From: Pinus tabuliformis
Lineage: Eukaryota; Streptophyta; Pinopsida; Pinales; Pinaceae
Assembly: GCA_031772625.1 (NCBI GenBank)
Contig: CM062819.1
Span: 825,075,003 to 825,139,002 of the forward strand
Direction of reading: 5' to 3'
Length of the DNA stretch: 64,000 bases
Positions 23,709-35,452 of this stretch are shown piece by piece. The position numbers and the translations under genes are program-made. Within the stretch, counting starts at the first letter, position 1, and every line of letters begins with the position of its first letter. The notes under the pieces are model-generated. The model saw nothing but the letters and a program-made list of their open reading frames with translations, searched no databases and was not told where the DNA came from.

Positions 23709-23987
23709 CAACAATTGACTTTTGAGAGTAGGCCCTGATCTATAGGCAACAATGACCATTATATAATCTTCTGATTTTCCGACTTTGACACAATATAGAA
23801 AGTCCCTAAGAACAAGTCCAATTTGTGTTTGCCTTCCTCTCCTTGCTTCAACAATTGACTCTTGAGAGTAGGCCCTGACCTATAGGCAACAATGACCATT
23901 ATATAATCTTCTGATTTTCTGACTTTGACACAATATAGAAAGTCCCTAAGAACAAGTCCAATTTGTGTTTGCCTTCCTCTCCTTGCT
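23709..23987. repeat. Tandem duplication of a 140-bp unit
   Basis: Two adjacent copies (23709-23848 and 23849-23987) differ at only a few positions. Each begins CAACAATTGAC and ends CTCTCCTTGCT. High identity suggests a recent duplication. Confidence 0.9.
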
Positions 23988-24114
23988 ATACAGACCATGA
24001 AGAAGGAAATCTTCAAGAAAATCAACAGTGATTTGGCTTCCTATCTCATGTCTTCAGAGTAAAACAAAAAAATCTGAATTTGTAGTAGGTAACCCATAGG
24101 AGAAAATTTGGCTC

Positions 24115-24328
24115 TGAAACAAAAAACTTCTGATACGCAGAAATAGTTGTATAAATATTTTATTAAAAAGATGAATTACAGTTGATGATGATTACAAATG
24201 GGGTTCCTGGCTTATATACCACCATGGACACCCTTTGGGGAAAGGGCATGATCTTATGATCGTGCCCTTTCGTCTAATTTAACTGAAAATTAATTAATAA
24301 ACCTAATCTAACTAATTTTTACATAACA
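24115..24328 (-). repeat. 3' LTR of the chromovirus
   Basis: 214 bp. On the minus strand it starts TGTTATGTAAAAATTAG and ends GTTTCA. By my count it differs from the 5' LTR (29569-29782) at about 10 positions, roughly 4.7%, mostly scattered substitutions with no length change. That implies an old but not ancient insertion. Confidence 0.95.
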
Positions 24329-24341
24329 TTGCCTTCCTCTC
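24329..24341 (-). other. Polypurine tract of the chromovirus
   Basis: The minus strand reads GAGAGGAAGGCAA immediately upstream of the 3' LTR, as expected for the plus-strand DNA primer. Confidence 0.8.
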
Positions 24342-24344
24342 GAA

Positions 24345-27300
24345 AGAATGCTTTGTCCTCAAAGCATACGTAACGACGGATGTTGTTGACAAAATGCTTC
24401 ATTCTCCCAAGAAGCTTCTTCTTCGGGTAAGTCCTTCCACTCAATCAAATATTCCTTGATAGTACGATATCGAAGCTTTCTTTCTCTGTAGACAAAATAC
24501 CTTCTGGTTCTAAAATGACTCTTCCCTCATCATCTAGGGATGGAAGTGTTGTTTGCGCTGTTTGATTGTTACCTAGTGCCCTTTTAAGGCAAGATACGTG
24601 GAAGACGTTGTGAACACGACTTGTCTCTGGAAGGCTTAAGCCATACGCATCTTGGCTAATCTTTTTGTTGATCTAATAAGGTCCATAAAACTTTGGTGCC
24701 AATTTGTTTTTTCCTTTCTGTTTTAAGGATAATTGTTTGTATGTTCGAGCTTAACAAATACCCATTCTCCAACTTCAAACTCTCTTTCGGTTCTGTTATA
24801 GTCTGCTTGTTGCTTCATATGATTCCTTGCATTATTCAGGTTTTCTTTTAATATTTGGACGATTTTTTGGGTTTCTTCTAGTTGATCTTTAACAACAGGT
24901 AGATTTGTCTGGACAATAGCTAGATCCTTCCATTTCGGGGGTTCATACCCATATAGAGCTTGAAATGGCGTCATTTTTGCTGATGTATGATAAGTGGAAT
25001 TATACCACCACTCAGTAAGATGTAACCATTGAGCCCACTTATTTTGTTTTTCTGTAGCGTAGCAACGTAGGTAGGCCTCCAAACACTTATTGACAACCTC
25101 TGTTTGGCCATCTGTTTGAGGGTGATAAGTGGAACTCATATTTAGGTAGGTTCCTATATGGCTGAACAATTCCTTCCAGAAATTACCTTTGAACTTGGCA
25201 TCTCTATCACTCACAATGACTTTCGGAAAACCATGTAACTTATATATATTTTTGCAAAATATTTCAGCAATTTCTTTTGCTGAGTATGACTTCTTTATTG
25301 CCATAAAGTAAGCATATTTGGTGAGTCTGTCGACTATTACGAAAATCTTGTCCTTGCCTTCAGATACTTGTAATCGTTCAATAAAGTCTATCGAGATTTC
25401 TTCCCATTTCTGATTTGGAATGTTTAAAGGGTGAAGTAATCCTGAGTCGTAATATTTTCACTTTTATTCCTTTGACATGTGTCACATTCTGCTACGTACT
25501 TCTGAATATCACGATTCATTCCCTTCCAAAAGAAGGATTGACGTGCATTGTAGTAAGTCTTAAAGAATCCTACATGTCCAGCTGATGGTGAGTCATGTGA
25601 TTCCTTGAGTATCTTAAACTTAAACTTGGAATTTGTATTTAGATAGATTCTTCCCTTGTACCATAGGATATCATTCTTCCACTCAAATTTTGAGTTGTTG
25701 GGAAGGTTATTGATTATTGCCGTTATTTCTAGATCCTTGGCATACTCACTTCGAATTTCGCTAAGCCACTCGGGGACAACAACCGAAATTGCAAGTAGTG
25801 TTGGTTCTTCATCTTTCCTAGATAAGGCATCTGCTACTACATTGTCTTTACCTCTTTTATGTAGTATTTCCAAGTCAAAAGCGGCAATTTTTTCAATCCA
25901 TTTTTGTTGTTCTTTGGAAAGTGTTTTTTGTTGAAGGAGATGCTAGACACTGTTATGGTCTGTTCGAATAGAAAACTTACTTCACAAAAGATCTTGCCTC
26001 CACTTAGCTAGTGTGTGCATGATAGCGAGCATTTCTTTGTTGTATGTGGATTTGAGGCGTTCTCTTTTGTTGAGCTTCCTACTTTCAAAAGCTATTGGAT
26101 GTCCTTGTTGCATTAATACTGCACCTATACCGAATCCAGAAGCATCACACTCAATGATAAATGGTTTAGAAAAATCTGGTTTTGCTAATACGGGAGCATT
26201 AGACATAATTACTTTTATTTTTTCAAAACACCTTCCTGCTTCCTCATCCCATAGAAACGAATTCTTCTTTAAAAGATTTGTTAGAGGTGCAGTTATATGT
26301 GCATATTTTTTAATAAATCTTCGGTAATATCTAGTCAAACCTAAGAACCATCTTAGCTTGGATATATTAGCAGGTTTGGTCCATTCTTTTATAGCTTTGA
26401 TTTTGTTAGGGTCCACCTTTACGCCTTCATGGGATATAATGTGTCCAAGGTATTCTACTTCTTCCTTTTCGAAGGTGCATTTGGATTTTTTTGCGTAAAA
26501 TTGGTGTTCTTTAAGTAGTGTAAGAACTTTGTCCAAATGTTGCAAGTGCTCCTTCCAAGTTTTACTGTAAATTAGAATATCGTCAAAAAATACTAATACA
26601 AACTTTCTAAGATGTGGGCGAAATAATTCGTTCATAGTTGCTTGAAACGTTGCTGGTGCATTGGTTAATCCAAACGACATTACTTTAAATTCATAGTGAC
26701 CTTCGTGTGTTCGGAATGCCGTTTTTGGTATGTCCTCTAATCTGATTCTAATTTGATAGTAGCCTGATCTTAAGTCCAATTTTGAGAAATACCTTGCGCC
26801 ATGTAGCTCATCCAACATTTCGTCGATAAAGGGGATTGGGAACTTGTTTTTAATTGTTATTTTGTTTAATCCCCTATAGTCAATACATAGCCTGAATGAC
26901 CCATCTTTCTTCCTTACCAACACCATTGGAGCAGCGTAAGGACTTTTACTTTTCGAGATGATTCCACACTTTAAGAGGTCTTGGATTAATCTCTCGATTT
27001 TTGTTTTTTGGTGATGTGGATATCGGTATGGCTTGATGTTAACCGGGTCTGATCCTGCCTTGACTTCTATTGTATGCTCAATTTCCCTATTAGGCGGCAT
27101 CTTCATAGGTAGGTCTTGAAATACTTTTTCATGTTTCCTAATTAGATCTTGTATCTCTGGTGACTCTTCACTGGTCATACTTGCAGATAACATTTCTAAC
27201 TGATGACATTGTACTACATAAGCAGGTGCTTCCTTTCGAATCATCTTCATCATCGATACAATTTGATTTTCTGGTGCTTGGAATCCGTGTAATTTGTACT

Positions 27301-27373
27301 TCTGACCTCCCCATTTGAATTTTATAAATTGTACTTGGTGGTTGGCGGCATAAGTACCTAAAGTTCGTAACCA
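24345..27373 (-). pseudogene. Chromovirus Pol: RT, RNase H, integrase, chromodomain
   Basis: From 27253 down: RT with [28 protein letters not shown] and the catalytic [10 protein letters not shown] (near 26590). RNase H follows with [16 protein letters not shown] (near 26150). The integrase zinc region (HDSPSAGHVGFFKTYY, then CDTCQRNKS) lies at about 25590-25470. The integrase core on 25304-24723 holds VSDRDAKF and TDGQTEVVNKCLE. At 24390-24500, in a shifted frame, comes a chromodomain with YLIEWKDLPEEEASWE. Stops occur at about 27371, 25980, 25950 and 25423, a frameshift precedes 25304, and more follow 24723. The frame from 28993 to 25424 is otherwise constant, so Gag and Pol were one polyprotein. 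Confidence 0.93.
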
Positions 27374-28993
27374 CTAGATACCTAAGACTACATCTACTCC
27401 CCCTAATGGTACTGTGAAAAATGGAGACTCTAAACTGAAGTCTTGAATATGCAATTTAACCTTATGGCATTTCCCCACCTTTTCAATCTTCTTACCGTCA
27501 GCTACCATCACCTTCATGTTTGGTAAGGGAAATGAAAAAATATTGAGTCTCTTTGCGACGATTGCATCTAGAAAATTGTGTGTGCTACCAGAGTCGATGA
27601 GAACCACCACGTTGTTCTTTATGTGTCCTTTTAACTTTAAGGTCTGAGGTTGTGATATACCTGTCATGGCTGATAATGACACTTGCGGAATACTTTCGTC
27701 ATCTAATTCTGGTGAGAATTCTGGGGCATCCTCTGTTTCTTCTATGTCAGAGTCTTCACTGTTTGAATCATTGGTTGCTTCACAATTATATAGCTTCTTT
27801 AGTTCTTTTCCTTTAGCACACCTATGCTTGGGGTCCCACTTCTCACCACAGCGCTTGCATTTACCCTCTTTTATCCTTTGCGTTTCCACATTAGATTTTT
27901 CATCTTCACATCGATGTGGTGGAACATATCTTGTATTTTTTGCATCCGCATACTGAGGTGTTCTTCGTCTTGAATATGTTTTTTTGGATTTTGACCAAGA
28001 TATTTGTTCGAATTTCTTTTCAGCTGTTTTTGCTTTTCGTCTTGCTACTTCTATTGATGAAATGTCATGCATTTCAAGTTCTACTTGTAAATGGGTTTTG
28101 AGTCCCGAGATGTATGATTGAATTAGGCGAAATTTTGATAACCCAGGTACTCATGTTACTAAGGTTTCCCATTCTTGAGTGTATTTGTCCACACTTCCTT
28201 TTTGTCGTAACTTGATGAGTTTTGAAAAGAACTCTTCTTCTCTTACACCGTCGAATCTTTTAAAGAAGGCATCTTTAAATTTTCTCCAGCTAATGACGTG
28301 TGTTGTTTTTTTCCACCACATATACCAGTTATATGTTTCTCCCTCCATTTTCATGGATGCATGCCTGAACTTTTCGTCATCGTCATTGATGTCATATATC
28401 TCAAAGTATTCTTCTGCTTTGTTTATCCATGCAACATTGTTTTTTTCGTTTCCATCGAATTTAGGCATCTCGACTTTTGCCCTTCGCCGGTATGTTGCTA
28501 ATGGTTGAGCGAAAAAAGGGTGTTGATTAGTAAAGGTATCCCAAAGTTGCTTATTTGTAAAGGTTGTGTTACTCGCTTATTGGCGGGGTGTCGCTGATTT
28601 TTTTGGGGATTCAACTTTTTCATGAGTCTGTTGACTTTGTTGAATCTGACGAGATGTGTTCTTGATTCTCTTCACCTTCTTTTAGTAGTTGTTCGAGTGT
28701 ACAATTCGACCTTTTACACAGAATTTTCAGCATTGTTAAGGCATCTCTGATGTTTACTTCTGTTTGGACATGTTGATTTTCCATCTTTATTTCTATTCGA
28801 TTTGTCGTATCGTGAAGTTTTTTATTTCGTCAGCTTGCTCCCCAAGCTTGATCTGGAATTCATTTAATCTTTTACTGACCTCGTCGTGGTTGTTATTTAT
28901 CTTATGCTCTGAATCCAACAATTTTTTTTGGAAATCCGCCATTGTCATTGTCGACATTGAGCGGGTTTGCGAGGGCGTGTATTTATCTGCCAA
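27374..28993 (-). pseudogene. Chromovirus Gag and protease
   Basis: The start is the ATG at 28993 (MADKYTPSQTRSM). A retrotransposon Gag domain is seen at 28468-28151 (MPKFDGNEKNNVAWINKAEE, then WRKFKDAFFKRF). A zinc knuckle follows at about 27860-27817 (CKRCGEKWDPKHRC), and then the aspartic protease signature VLIDSGSTHNFLD at about 27600. An apparent Gln-to-stop change (TAG) at about 27372 separates it from RT. Stops near 28790 and 28150 also interrupt it. All segments share one frame with Pol. Confidence 0.9.
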
Positions 28994-29195
28994 CTTAAAT
29001 ATTTTTTTTAAATAATTAAATTAAATTAATTAATTTAATTATTTGACATAAGTTTTTTTTTTGTAAATTTAATTAATTAAATTCACTGTATATATATACA
29101 ACTTTTACTTAATAAAAATAAATTTAACTAATTAAATTATATATATATATATAATATGATTATGTATATATGTTATATATATTATATATTTCACG

Positions 29196-29236
<41 letters not shown>

Positions 29237-29270
29237 AATATATATTTTATGTTACATATAATTTTATATG
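28990..29270. repeat. AT-rich leader with (TA)n tract
   Basis: Includes runs of TA near 29140-29232 and AATTTAATTA words. It lies between the PBS-proximal leader and the Gag start of the chromovirus. Confidence 0.8.
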
Positions 29271-29555
29271 TCTACCACTGATCGTCACGTCCGTTCAATA
29301 GAACAATTGTGGCCGATAACACTTCGCCTCACCGCAGATGTTATTCCACGCAGCCGGTAAGTCTGGACAGCAGCAGGTTGTCGTATTGTGGTTGCTACAC
29401 GATGAGCGGGTGCTGGATGACTGGAGCGCCCAGACAGGGTCGTGAAGCAGCAAGCCCACCGGAGCCGAGAGGTGGCACTTAATACGACGCACGGAAAGAG
29501 GTGTGGGCAGCGGATAATAGGTTCTGTGCAGCGTCTTGCCGGAGAACCGAACAGA

Positions 29556-29566
29556 CTCTGATACCA
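29556..29566 (-). promoter_or_regulatory. Primer-binding site of the chromovirus
   Basis: The minus strand reads TGGTATCAGAG two bases inside the 5' LTR, complementary to the initiator-Met tRNA 3' end. Confidence 0.88.
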
Positions 29567-29568
29567 GA

Positions 29569-29782
29569 TGAAACAAAAAACTTCTGATACGCAGAAATAG
29601 ATATATAAATATTTTATTAAAAAGATGAATTACAGTTTATGATGATTACAAATGGGGTTCCTGGCTTATAGACCGCCATGGACACCCTTTGGGGAAAGGG
29701 CATGATCTTATGATCGTGCCCTTTTGTCTACTTTAACTGAAACTTAAATAATAAACCTAATCCAACTAATTTTTACATAACA
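29569..29782 (-). repeat. 5' LTR of the chromovirus
   Basis: 214 bp, same length and ends as the copy at 24115-24328. The outer edge abuts the GGCTC target duplication. Confidence 0.95.
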
Positions 29783-29959
29783 GGCTCCTCATTTGACATC
29801 CAACTAGCCAACAACCCAATGATGCCCCACAGATATTCAGTCAGTGATCTCTCCCATCTGACATGCTTCAAGAAGATGGGTCATCTACTGGAAGGTACAT
29901 TAACCATTATTGTAATCATGTGCTTTCTTTTAATGTTTTGGGGCATATTGATACGGATC

Positions 29960-30620
29960 ACAGGCCAAGTTGGAAGATTGACCGCTCTTGATTGTACCCT
30001 TGTTCCCATGCTTCACCTAGGAGGTTATCCTTTATCCCTAGTCTAGTGTGACCTCCCTTGAGGTCCTTCTTTCAGGAGGGTCATTAGTTGAAGCAGTGTA
30101 CCCAAGGTAATCCATAATTATCAAACTCCATATTTCCCTTATTATCCACATCCATTCTTTGGGTTGATTGTCATTTGTCATTGGGATTGGCGCCCTATAT
30201 CTTCATCTCTAAGTTAGGGCCTGGAAAGTTTCCCTAAAAGGTTGATGCAGCTAAAAGAATGATAAACACATATAAAGCCACAACTCAAAAAAAGAAAAAT
30301 GCAAAAGATAGTTGGGACTTAGTAAGTGTGTGGGCAAAAGCCTAGCATGAGCTCTACCCCCTCGTTAGCCATCACCTAGTTCCTTAGCATTTCATTCTTT
30401 ATATGAAAGAAACTCTTGAATATCGCAACCCTGATGAGCGAGAAACTGCCACATATTTAAGGGGTATTGAAAAGGCATAAAGCAAGCTTGGTCTCCTAAG
30501 CTAGCAAGAGCAGAAGATAAATCATTAAAGTAAAAGGCTCCCCAAAGAGGTGGCAAAAGAAAACCAAGGAAAGGGGTAACTCATGCCTCCATGATTGCTC
30601 CCTCTTCCCATTATAGCACT
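29960..30620 (+). repeat. Dispersed repeat family, copy 2
   Basis: Resembles 11560-12270 in the same orientation (see the shared blocks listed there). It ends near CATGATTGCTCCCTC at about 30605, shortly before a hAT-like terminus. No coding capacity was recognised. Confidence 0.6.
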
Positions 30621-30651
30621 TAGAGATGTTGGACCCCCTTGACGAGCACCT

Positions 30652-30955
30652 AAATGTTCCACCAAGTTTCAGGGACAGGGGGGTGCGAGAATGGGGAGAC
30701 GCACAGGGGTCATGTGTGGGAGCACCCCCAAATTTTAGGAAAATTCATGGGGGGCAAGGGGACATTTGGGTGTGTGTGTTTGTGTGTATATACACACATG
30801 ATTCAAATTCAATAATGGAATACATCATAAATGATTCAATGAAATAGAAATAGTAAAATATTGTATACATTGATTTAAATTCATTATTTTAAAATCTAAT
30901 TAGTTCTAAACAAAATAGTAGATTTTAAAGTCCGAGGACTAGAATAGTAGATTTA
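30652..30955 (+). mobile_element. Truncated non-autonomous hAT-like element
   Basis: Its start (AATGTTCCACCAAG) and G-rich subterminal region (GGGGAGACGCAC, CAAATTTTAGG) match the left end of the complete element at 48821-49941. Similarity continues through the AATCTAATTAGT region and stops at about 30955, so the right half is missing. Confidence 0.65.
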
Positions 30956-30964
30956 CAAGTTGGA

Positions 30965-32035
30965 TGCAAGAAGGTTAAAGATCAAGAGGGAGCTGACATG
31001 TTCTCAAAGATAAGTATCTTATATCTCTCTTATTTTAAATTATTATTATTGTTGTTATTCTTGTCCGTGTATGTCTTGCTTGGTTGTATTTGTTCTAGCT
31101 TGGCCTCCTAATGAGGATTGCAGGTACATGATGAAGCCTGCCAAAGTTGTTGCAATAAATGAAAAGATTGGAAGAACAAAGCCTATGACAAGAAGACTCG
31201 TGTTGAGATATAGTGTATTAGACTCAGAGGGAGCAGACAAAATTAGCCAGATAAAAGCTTGTTTTTTCATCTATGCTGAAAAGAAGTTAGTTGTATCTTC
31301 CAAGATGAAGATGGTTGAAGTACCAAGCAAAGGATTATCCCAGAATGAGGGGAGAAGATTATGAAGACACATTTTCTCCGGTTGCCAGCATCAAGGCTTT
31401 GAGATTCATGATAGAGATACACGTTTGCAAATTGAAGAAAGCCTTGTATGGGCTTAAGAAGGATCCTCATGCATTGTACTCTCGCATTGATAGCTATTTG
31501 TTGAGCCTTGGTTTCATAAAAAGCGATGTTGATCCCAATTTGTACTTTAAAGTTGTTGAAGGTGAGCCTTTGATTTTGTTGTTGTATGTCTAGTGTAAGA
31601 GGGAGCTAATTTTTGAATTCGAGATGAAGGATCTTGGTCTTATGCATTACTACATGGAATTGGAAATTTGGCAAAAGCCTGATGAAATCTTTTTTAGACA
31701 AGAAAAGTCCACCATTAAGATTCTTTAGAAATTTGGCATGATGGACTATAAGTCCATGGACACTCCTATAGTAACAAATTTGAAGAAGTTGCCAGATTGT
31801 GACTTTGATTTGGTTGATCCCTCTATGTATCACAAATTGATTGGCTCATCGAACTATTTAGTGAACACCAGGCCTAATATTTGTTATGTTGTGAACACAT
31901 TGAGCCAATTCTTGGTTAAGCCCCGACATGTGCATTGGGTTGTAGCAAAACATATATTGAGATATCTATGTGGCACCATTGATTACTACGTTGCACAATA
32001 CGGGGAAACGAGTATGAGTAGCAACAAAACCTTAC
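30965..32035 (+). pseudogene. Ty1/copia RT-RNase H fragment
   Basis: Plus-strand copia Pol pieces: MRGEDYEDTFSPVASIKALRF (31340), KKALYGLKKDPHALYSRIDSY (31435), LGFIKSDVDPNLYFKV and LILLLYV followed by a stop. The catalytic YVDD region is deleted there. Then come EFEMKDLGLMHYYMELEIW, a second stop, and LIGSSNYLVNTRPNICYVVN with HWVVAKHILRYLCGTIDYY, ending at about 31990. Its sequence is close to the minus-strand element at 7.3-9.4 kb, so they are probably one family. The start (30970-31060) looks like post-gag sequence from the TR-GAG elements, suggesting a chimera. Confidence 0.85.
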
Positions 32036-34247
32036 AAGGTGACATTAGAAGGATTCTTGAAAGAGTACTATGAAAGCAAATATGAGGGGAGGAACTTATT
32101 GTGTGAACTACATTAGCACAACATTCTCTTTGACTTTGAACCAAAATGTAATCCAACTCCCTTTATCTGTGACACCTAGTTGAGGGCTTTTACATTGTTC
32201 TTGCAAAATTAGGCACGTTGGAAGAATGACCAATTCATTGCCCAACAAATCATAGTTGCAATCCATAGGTACAAGGCGAATACTACAGAACAAAATCCAT
32301 ACATATTAACCATTTTGCATGGGTCAATAACCCCAAATACTCTGGCTTTTGGAGCCAATTAATAGGAAGCCACTTTGACTGTATGGAACAAATAGGATTC
32401 TCGAAAGATGATGCTATGGAGGGTTGTGGCTAGAGGTGGGAGCATGCTACAGAGGCCATGAGGATGATAGATGCTTTCAATCACCTCAATCTCATATTAG
32501 CATTACAATGGGTTAAAAGGTATGTAAATTGTATGAAAAGATGTGGGAATGCATGGGTTGGCTTAAGATTTCTTTACGCAATTATATGGCTCCCTTCGCC
32601 CAAATATCAACTGGACTATAATGTAGAAGAGTGTTGATTTTTCTTAGTACTTCAAAACCAGGTCTATATCTAATCACGATCATAAACACGTTGAAATACA
32701 CACAACTCCAAGCACTTTGCACAACGGAAATGTAACAGTAGTGAACCAATAAAGTACACAAGAATTTATGCATACCCAAAACTTGTTTATATTACAACTT
32801 TAACACAACAAACATAGGGCTCCTGTACCAAGGATCATTGCTCTTACAATTACCCCCGATACATGGAAAACTAGGGCTTGAATTCAACAACGTTTGACTA
32901 TCAATCTGCCCAAGAACAAGAACAAACTTGACATACTTGTTGAAGAAACGCTTGACCACATCCCTTTCAGTCCACTTATCTTGAACACTTGGCAAGTCCT
33001 TTGCCACCTCTACTCACAGAGTTACTACTCCAATACCTCTGCACATCAAGCTGCACACAAGGGTTTTGCTGCTCCAAAGCACTTGCACAATTCAACCTAC
33101 CGAGATCGATACCCAGCATCGTAGCTAACAACGGTAGCTCCAATTCTAGTCCCATATCCATATGAAGTAAATGTGAATCTACTCCAGGGGCAAATAAATT
33201 ACTAGCAAAGGTGATGGCTTTGGTGACCCCGGCTGTGAGAAGAAACCTACTCGGAAGTAGTTGCCATAAAGCTGGGTAATAGATCCTCCCTGCTTGCTTC
33301 CAAGTAGTTGCCTACCCCAAACCCCTTCGTTCGAGCTTACTCCAGTTCCTACCCCAATTGATGATCCATATAGTAGGCTAGAGGCGAAAGCAAGCACAAA
33401 GGCAGATTACTACCTTGGTGAACTCAAATCCCTTCCATTTTGGCACCACCAACAATCTGCTTTCTCACAGTGATTTTCCATTTCAAACACACTCTACAAT
33501 CAGCCTCCATTATACTCAGCCTCTCATAGTGGGTTAGTTCCTCCTATAACACTATATAACAACTCTTCTAAACTCTTTCAAAACACAATTTAGCATAACA
33601 GACTTCAAGGCATGCACTCAACATTCATATACATGATTAGAACTCCTCACAAGACATCCATAAAACTAAGGCCTAGATGAAGTAGTTTACCTTGTTTGTA
33701 GCATATTTATCTTCAGTAGGCTTTAGCATTTGCAACTCTATCGAAGATATCTTGAAACCCTTGTCCTGTGCATGTGTGTGAGAGAGAGTGTGTTTTTACT
33801 GCAACTTCATAAATATAAAAGCAAAGAAACAAGATTGTTCTAGCACAGACAGTGCACAACAGTTCACAAGTACCATATGAATCCCTACTTTGATAATTAA
33901 ATGAACAATCCTTTGAAGTTATCTTTTGAACAAAAAAGGTAATTAGAAGGCCCATCACCCCTCCAATTGGTACTATGGCTATGGAAATCTCCCTTGAAGT
34001 CTTTCCCATTCCATCACCACCATTATCACAAGCACATATGGAATGATGGGTCTACCTATGACATGTCCTTCCCCTTGGGGGCCAAAAGCACCTAATAGGG
34101 CTAGAGGTATAACCATCCCTAACACAAGTGTGGTAACTTGCCTACAAATCCTAAGATAGAAACACATTGGAAGGCAAGATTTGTGTGAACTATTTTTATG
34201 CCCCTGGCATTGAATATGGCTCACAATAATAATTTAATGGTTTTTGT
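32036..34247. other. No gene recognised
   Basis: Non-coding on both strands as far as I can see. Short frames (33179-33397 minus, 33713-34009 minus and others) show no domain. It may be the left part of the repeat interrupted by the hAT element at 34256. Confidence 0.4.
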
Positions 34248-35452
34248 CCCTGATGCTATGTTGCACGATACGGGGAACGAGTACGAGTTTCTGAAACGGG
34301 AACGGGTACAAAACGTAGCCTGGAAATGGGGAAACGCAATATATATATATTAGGACATTTAAGAAATATGTGCAATCATAAAGCATACATGATACATTCT
34401 AATTTATTACATTATGATTAAATTGTCAATTGTCAATGCATAAACTATAAGTCTCTAATTAGATATCATTTTTGGGATTCAACTGCGTTAAGTAAGTCAT
34501 TCAAACGTATGACCATTTCCATGAGAGGTAGTCGTAACTGACTAATTTCTCATGATTTTTGAATAGTTCACTTAGCACTCATTGCATCGGGTGATGCTCA
34601 CAGGGGTGAAGAAGTGGGATTGAAACTAGTGAAATGTGGAGAACAAATCACATAGCATCAATCATCACTTCCGGGGCTTGCAATATCCAAAATCACATAA
34701 TGAAAATAGCAATATCCAAAATCAGCCACAAGAAATTTCTAATTTCTTGTCTTGTGCTTGATTAGGAGTCTCCTCCTACATAGTCGAACGACCTTAGTGC
34801 TCTTGATTAAATACAAGTTCCATACCCTAGTGCCCTAGGTGCTCTTGATTATTGGGAGTCTCCCCTGCATAGAGGGCTTGGTTCTCTTGATTAAATACAA
34901 GTTCCATACCTTAGTACATGACAAAATCCAATGGAAACATTGCAATCCCCCTAATCCTGAAATCCTGAAAAATAGATAAGTTTGTTGGATTTTGAGTGAG
35001 ATCTAAAATTCTACTTTCTCCATATGAAATCCAATGAGGGCGAAACCACTCTCAAACATCCTGAGTCATTTCATGGTAATGTTAAAAATTTAAGTAAAAG
35101 GATGAGAATGAAAGATAAAGGAGAATGTCACTTTTACTTAATCATCTTTTTTATAACTTGGGAGAGGCATCTAAAAGCATCCAGAAGATATTTTAGTCGC
35201 CCAATAAAAAATTAGAAGCAAAAAAAATTAAAAAAATAAAATAAAAGAAAACGTCAAGTGTTAACTGGAAACTCCGTCATATGGCCTAGAAACTCATTTC
35301 CAGTCGTATTGGCCACGTTTCCCCAGCATGAAATGGGCCAGTACGGCCGGAAACGAGTTTCCAAGTTGTACGATACGAGTTTCCTCGTTTCCGTTTCGTT
35401 CCCAACCGGAAACGGACCCCTTGGCAACGTTCCCTGCAACTTAGCCCTAATG
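34248..35452. mobile_element. Non-autonomous hAT-like element, 1189 bp
   Basis: The element is 34256-35444. Terminal inverted repeats are CTATGTTGCA at the left and TGCAACTTAG at the right (9 of 10 match). It is flanked by 8-bp duplications CCCTGATG and CCCTAATG (7 of 8), typical of hAT insertions. Near the right end GGAAACG/CGTTTCC words recur on both strands, like hAT transposase-binding subterminal repeats. An internal block (34880-35145) is shared with the element at 48821-49941. No transposase is encoded. Confidence 0.75.

Larger units (their letters stand above)
24110..29787 (-). mobile_element. Complete chromovirus (Ty3/gypsy), 5668 bp plus TSD
   Basis: The element spans 24115-29782, minus strand, flanked by a perfect 5-bp target duplication GGCTC (24110-24114 and 29783-29787). 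It has two 214-bp LTRs, a PBS, a PPT, Gag, Pol and a C-terminal chromodomain. Order is Gag, protease, RT, RNase H, integrase, chromodomain, as in chromoviruses. Size and short LTRs suggest a Reina-like lineage, but this is not proven. The reading frame is broken by stops and frameshifts, so it is not autonomous now. Confidence 0.95.

Noticed and set aside
29295-29576. 93-codon frame at the chromovirus 5' end
   Set aside because: It overlaps the PBS and leader; no Gag similarity, so it is untranslated leader sequence.
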